DNA of 64,000 bases from Bacillota bacterium (lineage in GTDB: Bacteria; Bacillota; Clostridia; Lachnospirales; Lachnospiraceae), in NCBI GenBank assembly GCA_023439125.1, contig JAEXOU010000005.1:558001-622000 (forward strand). Direction: 5' to 3'. The translations under genes were made by a program, and so were the position numbers. Under the pieces are notes generated by a model. It was not told where the DNA came from, searched no databases, and was given only the letters and a program-made list of their open reading frames with translations. Positions 9,387-15,913 of the stretch are shown in pieces; within the stretch, counting starts at the first letter, position 1, and every line of letters begins with the position of its first letter.

Positions 9387-10370
9387 ATGAAAAATCAAAG
9401 TAAACAAAATCAACCTTTAGTAACACATATTTATACAGCTGATCCTTCAGCACATGTTTTTGATGGCAAGATTTATATCTATCCTTCCCATGACCTAGCT
9501 CATGAATGCGAGGATAATGATAACGGAGATCAATATGCAATGGAGGATTACCATATCTTATCCATGGAAGACATCGATGCTCCTTGCGTAGATAATGGAG
9601 AAGCTCTTCATATGAAGGACGTCCCTTGGGTTAGTAAACAGATGTGGGCACCAGATGCTGCTTTTAAAAATGGTACTTACTATCTATTTTTCCCTGCAAG
9701 AGACAGTGAAGGTGTTTTTCATATTGGAGTTGCAACAAGTAAAAATCCAACTGGTCCATTTGAAGCACAACAAGACTACATACCAGGAAGCTTTAGTATT
9801 GACCCAGCTGTGTTAATGGATGATGATGGTACTGGATATATTTATTTTGGTGGTCTCTGGGGTGGCCAATTAGAGAAATGGCAGAGTGGTTCCTTTAATG
9901 AGAATGAACCTGATCCAGATGTGAATGGACCAGCTCTAGGACCGATGGTAGCTGTTTTAAGTGATGATCTTCTATCCTTTCAGGAAGGTCCAACAGAGAT
10001 TCAGATTTTAGATGAAGAAGGTAACCCATTAAAAGCTAACGATGAAGATCGACGTTATTTTGAAGGTCCTTGGGTACATAAGTACAATGAGAAATATTAT
10101 TTATCTTATTCAACAGGAACAACTCATTATATCGTTTATGCAATTGGTGACAGTCCAAAAGGTCCATTTACATATAAGGGAAGAATTCTTGAACCTGTAT
10201 CTGGCTGGACAACACATCATTCAATTGTAGAATTTAAAGATAAATGGTATCTCTTCTATCATGATTGCACTTTATCTGGCGGAATAAACCACAAACGTTG
10301 TGTTAAATTTACTGAGTTAAAATATAATGAAGATGGCACAATTCAAACGATTCTTCCATACGAAGATTAA
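9387..10370 (+). CDS. Glycoside hydrolase family 43 enzyme
   Basis: 327 residues, single five-bladed beta-propeller size, no signal peptide, hence cytoplasmic. The three acidic catalytic positions of GH43 are recognisable: Asp in IYTADPSAHVFDG, Asp in FSIDPAVLMDDDG, and Glu in RYFEGPWVHKYNEKYYL. GH43 enzymes are beta-xylosidases or alpha-L-arabinofuranosidases; intracellular location suggests hydrolysis of imported oligosaccharides. Substrate cannot be fixed from sequence. It is an isolated plus-strand gene without a transporter or regulator beside it; a repeat block with a terminator follows 19 bases after the stop. Confidence 0.9.
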   Translation: MKNQSKQNQPLVTHIYTADPSAHVFDGKIYIYPSHDLAHECEDNDNGDQYAMEDYHILSMEDIDAPCVDNGEALHMKDVPWVSKQMWAPDAAFKNGTYYLFFPARDSEGVFHIGVATSKNPTGPFEAQQDYIPGSFSIDPAVLMDDDGTGYIYFGGLWGGQLEKWQSGSFNENEPDPDVNGPALGPMVAVLSDDLLSFQEGPTEIQILDEEGNPLKANDEDRRYFEGPWVHKYNEKYYLSYSTGTTHYIVYAIGDSPKGPFTYKGRILEPVSGWTTHHSIVEFKDKWYLFYHDCTLSGGINHKRCVKFTELKYNEDGTIQTILPYED

Positions 10371-10388
10371 TCATTATCTAATGTTTTA

Positions 10389-10476
10389 CTTGCATAACAC
10401 TCGCATCTTGGCGGTCTCGTAAGCGATATCCTCCTTCTCGCTTGTATGTAAAAAAGCGTCCTTTGGACGCTTTTTT
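10389..10476 (+). repeat. Dispersed repeat B, copy 1, ending in a terminator hairpin
   Basis: About 88 bases, GC-richer than its surroundings, and clearly similar to 34887-34979: shared CTTGCA, AACACTCGC, CGTAAGCGA and CTTGTRTG blocks in the same order. It ends in GCGTCC-TTT-GGACGC flanked by A and T runs (10451-10476), which should act as terminator for the GH43 gene. The 408-base gap 10371-10778 consists of this block, repeat A1 and the terminator at 10673-10708. Confidence 0.75.
10449..10476 (+). terminator. Terminator for GH43 gene within repeat B1
   Basis: Symmetric hairpin AAAAAAGCGTCC / GGACGCTTTTTT with a TTT loop. It is near-perfect and could work in both directions. The same GCGTCC/GGACGC stem closes repeat B2. 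Confidence 0.85.
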
Positions 10477-10479
10477 AAT

Positions 10480-10655
10480 ATGTCATTTTGCATGTAAATA
10501 AACTTGCTGAGTATGGGATGACAAACATAATTAAGGAGCATACTGTTATGAAGTCGTCGTTAGTACCGTTACGAACTTCATTCAAGCGAAAGCGTGTTGC
10601 GTATAAATTATGTTTGTCATCCCATACTCCTTTCATTCCTTATGAAAAATGACAT
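10480..10655. repeat. Dispersed long-hairpin repeat A, copy 1
   Basis: 176 bases. Ends are inverted (10480-10493 against 10642-10655, 13 of 14). Inside are perfect 24-base arms 10509-10532 and 10606-10629. The middle holds GGAGCATACTGTTATGAAGTC and a GCGAAAGC segment (GNRA-type loop). Copy 2 is at 34685-34886 and a core fragment at 57862-57933. No ORF with coding character. Confidence 0.9.
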
Positions 10656-10672
10656 TCTATTTCTTTACACAA

Positions 10673-10708
10673 AAAAGCTGCTATAGCATCAATGTCATAG
10701 CAGCTTTT
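10673..10708 (-). terminator. Intrinsic terminator after the P-loop gene
   Basis: Perfect arms AAAAGCTGCTAT (10673-10684) and ATAGCAGCTTTT (10697-10708) with a 12-base loop; T-rich on both sides, 70 bases beyond the stop of the minus-strand gene. Confidence 0.8.
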
Positions 10709-10778
10709 ACTTTTTAGTTATGAATACAATATGTGTCGATTCTTATGAGTATGTTGCTCATAATATATCATAAATCCT

Positions 10779-11198
10779 TTATAAGGAAACGATTACGAAA
10801 TTTTTTAATGACTCAGGTAGTTCCGTTTCTGTTAACGAAATACTTATTACAAAATCTACTTGGAATTTAGTTGATATCATATCAATCTTCTCAATTATAT
10901 CTGTTACATCTTCGTTGGATTTGCATGCAATTTTTAAAAAACTATCTAAATAAACCTTTTGTAAATCATGGTTACCAGCTATTAAGCCACATATAAAACC
11001 TAAGAATTCTTTTGGAGTTTCTACACAATAATCTCTGACATTGATTAACCGTATCTTGTTATTAAGCAAATACATATTCTTGTTACTTTTGTCAAGATAA
11101 ACAATGTTTCCTTTCACCTGACTTACGTCTGCATTTGCTTTGTCAATCAGAATTTTTGTCTTACCTTTTCCCTTTTCGCCTAAAATAATCTGTATCAT
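10779..11198 (-). CDS. Small P-loop NTPase-like orphan protein
   Basis: 139 residues. The N-terminus MIQIILGEKGKGKTKILIDKAN carries a Walker A motif (GEKGKGKT, residues 7-14). There is no clear Walker B; IVYLDKSNKNMYL and KVYLDSFLKIA are candidates. I do not recognise a named family and give no function. It has its own strong promoter (11339-11367), a roughly 130-base leader and its own terminator, so it is a monocistronic unit placed between two repeat-bearing gaps. RBS AAGGAGGAG precedes the ATG. The leader region 11199-11330 shows no obvious riboswitch to me. Confidence 0.75.
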   Translation of the reverse strand: MIQIILGEKGKGKTKILIDKANADVSQVKGNIVYLDKSNKNMYLLNNKIRLINVRDYCVETPKEFLGFICGLIAGNHDLQKVYLDSFLKIACKSNEDVTDIIEKIDMISTKFQVDFVISISLTETELPESLKNFVIVSL

Positions 11199-11338
11199 CG
11201 CAATCTCCTCCTTATAATATGGATAAAAAGCAATTACATGACACTATTCACAGACACGGTATTCATATGTATGCTATATGCAAATTTGAATCATTGGATA
11301 CCAAATCTTTCATGAATAGTTATTTCTTACCTATCATT

Positions 11339-11367
11339 ATTATAATATAATTACTTTTAAAAGACAA
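11339..11367 (-). promoter_or_regulatory. Predicted sigma-A promoter of the P-loop gene
   Basis: Minus strand: TTGTCT (11362-11367), 17 bases, TATAAT (11339-11344). About 140 bases before the start codon. Confidence 0.6.
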
Positions 11368-11472
11368 TCCTTATTTGAAGAATAATTGAATAATTGCACC
11401 ATAATTTTCAGACATTTTTAGGAATGTATTTACCCAATTTTTACAAATCAGTTTCTATTTTTCGTTGTATTA

Positions 11473-12447
11473 TCACTCCATTTTTAATAAAACAGTCATC
11501 TGATCATAAAGGCTTTTCTTACCATTTGCTTTGAATACGGCAGAAATATAAGCCTGTTCATCCTCCGTCTTACTATATAAAACTAGACAGTCACCAGCAT
11601 CTGAAGTACTTCCCGTTTTCCCACCAAAAACCGTCACTCCTGAAGGAGTTTCTCTAGTTCCAAGTAAAAACATATTTGTATTCTCATAAGTTTCTGTGCG
11701 TTTTGTACCTTCTGCATCCACAATATTAGCATCATATGATTTTTGTTGTATGATTTTTAAGAACTCATCATATTTCAAACACTCTTTGAAAATAAGGTAC
11801 ATATCATAAGCAGTTGTATAGTGGTTTGCATCATGGAGTCCATGTGTATTTACAAAATGTGTATTAGTTGCACCAATCAATGCCGCTTCCTCATTCATTT
11901 TTTGAACGAAGGCTTCCTCGGATCCAAACATATGCTCTGCGATCACAATAGCGGCATCATTACCTGAATACACAAGAAGGCAATTCAACAAAGTATCAAT
12001 TGACATGGTATCACCCTTCTTAAAGTTACATAACTTAGCCCCATAAACAGTGATTCCAGCATTATCATTAGAAACAGTAGCAACATCATCCAATTTCCCA
12101 TATTTTAAAGTCACTAGTGCCGTTAATAGTTTTGTTGTACTTGCAGGATATATTCTTTCATATACATTATTCGCAAAAATTACATCTTGATTTGTATCAT
12201 TTATCATGAAAGCTGCTTTCGCAGTGATATCACTATGTTCCATAGCATTCTCATCTTCCATGACTACCGCAAGACAATCTGATAAAAAATCAGCGCTGGA
12301 AGCGCTTGAATAAGTATTAATTCCGGTACTGTTATTAATATCAGAACCGGAATATGCCATTAATGTATCAGATTGTTTTGAGCAGCTAGATAATAATATA
12401 GATGTACATAAAACACATAAAATTATCTTTTTCAATTTTAAAACCAC
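11473..12447 (-). CDS. D-alanyl-D-alanine carboxypeptidase (peptidase S11), lipoprotein
   Basis: 324 residues. The N-terminal segment KKIILCVLCTSILLSSC ends in a lipobox cysteine, so the enzyme is likely lipid-anchored outside the membrane. The S11 triad is present: PASTTKLLTAL (nucleophile serine), YSGNDAA (SxN) and FGGKTGSTSDAG (KTG). It trims the terminal D-alanine of peptidoglycan stem peptides, limiting cross-linking. Last gene of the mre-min-rodA-mgsA series, five bases after mgsA. The frame opens with GTG at 12447; a TTG at 12435 with better-spaced AGGGTGG is an alternative start. Confidence 0.92.
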   Translation of the reverse strand: MVLKLKKIILCVLCTSILLSSCSKQSDTLMAYSGSDINNSTGINTYSSASSADFLSDCLAVVMEDENAMEHSDITAKAAFMINDTNQDVIFANNVYERIYPASTTKLLTALVTLKYGKLDDVATVSNDNAGITVYGAKLCNFKKGDTMSIDTLLNCLLVYSGNDAAIVIAEHMFGSEEAFVQKMNEEAALIGATNTHFVNTHGLHDANHYTTAYDMYLIFKECLKYDEFLKIIQQKSYDANIVDAEGTKRTETYENTNMFLLGTRETPSGVTVFGGKTGSTSDAGDCLVLYSKTEDEQAYISAVFKANGKKSLYDQMTVLLKME

Positions 12448-12452
12448 CCTTA

Positions 12453-12851
12453 TTAAGACTTAAATATCTCTCTCCAATCCAGGTCACCACGATCGAGAGC
12501 TTTTACTAATAATTCAGCTGTTGCTAAATTAGTTGCCAAAGGTATATTATGTGTATCACACAAATGAACGACTGTCATAATATCTGGTTCATGTGATTTT
12601 GGTGTCAATGGATCTCGTAAGAAGATTACCATATCAATCTCATTATGCTCAATTTGAGCTCCCATCTGTTGTTCCCCACCAAGGTGTCCAGCAAGATATT
12701 TATGAACATTAAGATTTGTTACCTCTTCTATTAATCTTCCTGTTGTACCGGTTGCATATAGTTGATGTTTTGCTAAAATACCACGATAAGCAATACAGAA
12801 ATTTTGCATTAGTTTTTTCTTTGCATCATGTGCAATCATCCCAATATTCAC
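12453..12851 (-). CDS. mgsA: Methylglyoxal synthase
   Basis: 132 residues, usual length. Converts dihydroxyacetone phosphate to methylglyoxal and phosphate, a bypass when sugar phosphates accumulate. Family features: IAHDAKK at the N-terminus, YATGTTGRLI phosphate-binding loop, GGEQQMGAQI and VIFLRDPL, which includes the catalytic aspartate. Placement after rodA in a cell-wall operon is also seen in other clostridia. Confidence 0.95.
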   Translation of the reverse strand: MNIGMIAHDAKKKLMQNFCIAYRGILAKHQLYATGTTGRLIEEVTNLNVHKYLAGHLGGEQQMGAQIEHNEIDMVIFLRDPLTPKSHEPDIMTVVHLCDTHNIPLATNLATAELLVKALDRGDLDWREIFKS

Positions 12852-12909
12852 TGTACTACCTCCTCTTCTTTATTTATCACAAATAAGACAATTCATGACT
12901 TAACTTGTT

Positions 12910-14061
12910 TTATAACGACAATTCTTCCTTTTTTGGAATCATTCTGTCATTTTGTAAACTTATATTTAATAATATTCCTACCATGATCATACTACCCATA
13001 AGAGAACTTAAGCCAGAACTAACAAATGGTAAAGGAATTCCCGTGTTTGGTAATAGTGAAGTTACAACTCCAATATTAATGAAAATTTGAAACATAACAA
13101 GAGATGCAATTCCAGATGCTATTAACTTTCCAAGAAAATCTCTTGCACGCTTTGCAATACGAATCGCTTTATATACAAATAATGCCAAAAGAAAAATAAC
13201 AACTAAACTTCCAATAAAACCAAAAGCCTCTGCTATTGCAGTGAAGATAAAATCACTTTCTACAACAGGAACAAGACCCGAGCGCAAGGATGTACCTTCA
13301 GCTGACAATAATTTACCAGTCATACCACCAGAAGCAATCGCTTTTGCAGCATTTGATTGCTGATACGCTAAATCTGGATATCGTTCAGGATGTAGCATTG
13401 CTAGAACTCGATTCTGTTGATATTCATTCAGAATAATCTGATATGGTTGTTGTATATACCAAAATAAAGCTACAAATGATGGTATCGCAATAGCTAATGT
13501 TGGTAGTATTATCTTATAACTTAATCCCGCAATAAAAAGCATTGCTAAAAATGTAACCCCTAATACAATCGAAGTAGATAAATCTGTTTGAATTAAAACT
13601 AAACCTGCAGGTAAAGCAATTAACACAAAGGATAATAATAAAACACTCAATTTATTAATCTGTCGATGCATTATATCAAAGAATTTAGCAAAAAATAAAA
13701 TAAGTATTATTTTTGTATACTCTGACGGTTGTATTTCTTGACTTGTCCCAGGAATCAAAATCCATCGCTTTGCTTCATAATGAGCTTTACCTAGAGGAGA
13801 AAACTTTACAATTATAAGCAATATAAGATTGATAATATATAACGGTATATAGAATTTACATATAAAGTGATAATCAATTAATGAGATAATGATCGCCATC
13901 GTAATGAAAACTATATATCCTAATACCTGTTTTTCGAATTGTCTTTCATCAGCATCTTGAAGTTTTTGAATTAATACCATACCGATACTACCAAGTAAAA
14001 TAATAACTCCAAGTAATGAGACATTATAGTGCTTCAAATCGTAATTTTTTAATTTAAACAT
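12910..14061 (-). CDS. rodA: SEDS-family peptidoglycan polymerase RodA
   Basis: 383 residues, about ten membrane helices. Family motifs include the large extracellular loop with QQNRVLAMLHPERYPDLAYQQ, the ESDFIFTAIAEAFG stretch and PNTGIPLPFVSSG near the C-terminus. SEDS proteins polymerise glycan strands with a partner class B PBP; the partner here is likely the PBP2 encoded at 15914-18769 in the same operon. RodA rather than FtsW is inferred from the mre context. Confidence 0.93.
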   Translation of the reverse strand: MFKLKNYDLKHYNVSLLGVIILLGSIGMVLIQKLQDADERQFEKQVLGYIVFITMAIIISLIDYHFICKFYIPLYIINLILLIIVKFSPLGKAHYEAKRWILIPGTSQEIQPSEYTKIILILFFAKFFDIMHRQINKLSVLLLSFVLIALPAGLVLIQTDLSTSIVLGVTFLAMLFIAGLSYKIILPTLAIAIPSFVALFWYIQQPYQIILNEYQQNRVLAMLHPERYPDLAYQQSNAAKAIASGGMTGKLLSAEGTSLRSGLVPVVESDFIFTAIAEAFGFIGSLVVIFLLALFVYKAIRIAKRARDFLGKLIASGIASLVMFQIFINIGVVTSLLPNTGIPLPFVSSGLSSLMGSMIMVGILLNISLQNDRMIPKKEELSL

Positions 14062-14073
14062 GAATCCTCTTCC

Positions 14074-14346
14074 TTACTTACAGTGTTTTAGATCCTTTAT
14101 TGGGATATTAGCAAACAATGCAGGTACATTTCCATTATTACCTTCTGATTCTGTTTGAGTAATCTTAATATCCAAACCTTCTTGATCAATTACAACATAT
14201 TTTGATATTACTGCAATAATATCATTCTTAATTTGTTCCATAATCTCTGGGGAACAACCTGCTCGATCAGATACTAAAACGAGCTTTAATCGATCCTTTG
14301 CTACATTACCCGATGCCTTTTTTTTGAAAAAATCCATAAAAGCCAT
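14074..14346 (-). CDS. minE: Cell division topological specificity factor MinE
   Basis: 90 residues. The N-terminal amphipathic segment MAFMDFFKKK and the anti-MinCD region KDRLKLVLVSDRAGCSPEIMEQIKND are clear. MinE displaces MinD from the membrane and stimulates its ATPase, causing pole-to-pole oscillation. Its presence together with DivIVA in one chromosome segment is notable, as B. subtilis uses MinJ/DivIVA and no MinE. RBS AAGGAGG. Confidence 0.95.
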   Translation of the reverse strand: MAFMDFFKKKASGNVAKDRLKLVLVSDRAGCSPEIMEQIKNDIIAVISKYVVIDQEGLDIKITQTESEGNNGNVPALFANIPIKDLKHCK

Positions 14347-14360
14347 ATGTTCTCCCCTCC

Positions 14361-15143
14361 TTAGTTTTTCCTAAACAATCTGCTTAAAAAGCCTTGCTTT
14401 CCATTGAGGTCAAGATACGGAACATCTTCTCCTATTATTCTACGGCAAATATTCATATATGCTTTACCAGCTAATGAATCATTACCAACTAGCGGCTCAC
14501 CTTGATTTGTTGAAATAACAATGTTCTCATCATCAGGAACAATACCAATTAAGTCGATAGCTAAAATCTCAACTACATCATCACTTGACATCATGTCTCC
14601 ACGTTTTACCATATCCATACGAATACGATTTACAATCAAATGAGTTTGTTTCATTTCGTTAGCTTCAAGTAGACCGATAATTCTATCTGCATCTCTTACA
14701 GCACTAACTTCAGGTGTAGTTACAACTAATGCCCTGTCAGCACCTGCAATTGCATTCTGGAATCCTTGTTCTATTCCTGCTGGACAGTCCATTAATATGT
14801 AGTCAAATTCTGACTTTAATTCTTCTGCTAACTTTTTCATCTGTTCTGGCGTTACGGAAGCTTTATCTCTCGTTTGTGCAGATGGTAATAAATAAAGATT
14901 TGGATAACGTTTATCTTTAATTAAGGCTTGCTTAATTCTGCAATTCCCCTCAATAACATCTACCAAATTATAAACAATTCGATTTTCTAGCCCCATTACT
15001 ACATCTAAGTTTCGTAGCCCTATATCCGTATCAATCAGTACTACTTTTTTGTCAAGCTTTGCTAATCCAGTTCCAACATTTGCGGTTGTAGTTGTTTTAC
15101 CAACACCACCTTTACCAGATGTGATAACGATTACTTCTCCCAT
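14361..15143 (-). CDS. minD: Septum site-determining ATPase MinD
   Basis: 260 residues. Deviant Walker A GKGGVGKTTT at residues 9-18, DTDIGLRNLDVVMG switch region, MDCPAGIEQGF, and a C-terminal amphipathic helix ending FLSRLFRKN that binds membrane in the ATP state. Recruits MinC to the membrane. Fifteen bases before minE; RBS GGAGG. Confidence 0.97.
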   Translation of the reverse strand: MGEVIVITSGKGGVGKTTTTANVGTGLAKLDKKVVLIDTDIGLRNLDVVMGLENRIVYNLVDVIEGNCRIKQALIKDKRYPNLYLLPSAQTRDKASVTPEQMKKLAEELKSEFDYILMDCPAGIEQGFQNAIAGADRALVVTTPEVSAVRDADRIIGLLEANEMKQTHLIVNRIRMDMVKRGDMMSSDDVVEILAIDLIGIVPDDENIVISTNQGEPLVGNDSLAGKAYMNICRRIIGEDVPYLDLNGKQGFLSRLFRKN

Positions 15144-15225
15144 TTCGTTTCCTCCAAACTTTTGTTATATACAAGATGAGAAAGTATTCTAACTCATTTT
15201 GTAAGAATTATTACATTAAAGCCAA

Positions 15226-15891
15226 TTACAATTTAATGTCATTTAAAGCTTTTTTGTTCAGTGGCTCAATGTAAATATTTCCTTCCTCTAAGAAAGCAAT
15301 CTTTGCTTCTTTTTGTTCTTCTTTGTCCGGATGATCAGGTGCTCTTGCTATTGTGTCTGCAATTCTTATCTGACCTGGATTCATGTCAAGCGCTAAAACA
15401 AATGAATTTGTATTGCCATTAGCTCCTGCAAAAGCAGTACCCTTTAAGGCTCCAAGGACAATTATATTGCCCTTGGATACGATACTTGCTCCAGGATTTA
15501 CATCGCCAATTACAATAACACTTGTTTCAGTTTCTAATATCTGTCCAGAACGTAGATTGCCTTTATAAAATTGCCCAGTTGTATTGGACAACTCCATCAA
15601 CTTATCATCTAATGCTTTTTTAAATACCTTGTCCTTCTCTTCATCAAAATCTACAATGCAAACAACATGTAAATCCGAGTTTTCTGCGATAGTATTTAAA
15701 ATCTCTCTTTGCTCTTCATCCGTAAGTTTACGCCCTTCAAAACTAATTGCCATCTGTGCATTACCTAAAAACTTAGCAGATTCTTTAAATTTTAGAGCAA
15801 TTTCTTGTCTTAGATCCTCAAAACTAATCTTTGCATCAAGAACAACAACAATACCATGTTTGTTCCCTTTAATCATTACTGAGTTATTCAT
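15226..15891 (-). CDS. minC: Septum formation inhibitor MinC
   Basis: 221 residues. N-terminal FtsZ-inhibiting domain (about 1-100) and C-terminal beta-helix with RSGQILETETSVIVIGDVNPGASIVSKGNIIVLG and LRGTAFAGANGN-type repeats, the MinD-binding part. Blocks FtsZ assembly away from midcell. First gene of minCDE, after the PBP2 gene; there are 82 bases before minD. Confidence 0.95.
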   Translation of the reverse strand: MNNSVMIKGNKHGIVVVLDAKISFEDLRQEIALKFKESAKFLGNAQMAISFEGRKLTDEEQREILNTIAENSDLHVVCIVDFDEEKDKVFKKALDDKLMELSNTTGQFYKGNLRSGQILETETSVIVIGDVNPGASIVSKGNIIVLGALKGTAFAGANGNTNSFVLALDMNPGQIRIADTIARAPDHPDKEEQKEAKIAFLEEGNIYIEPLNKKALNDIKL

Positions 15892-15913
15892 GCAAACACC
15901 CTCTATTTCAGTA

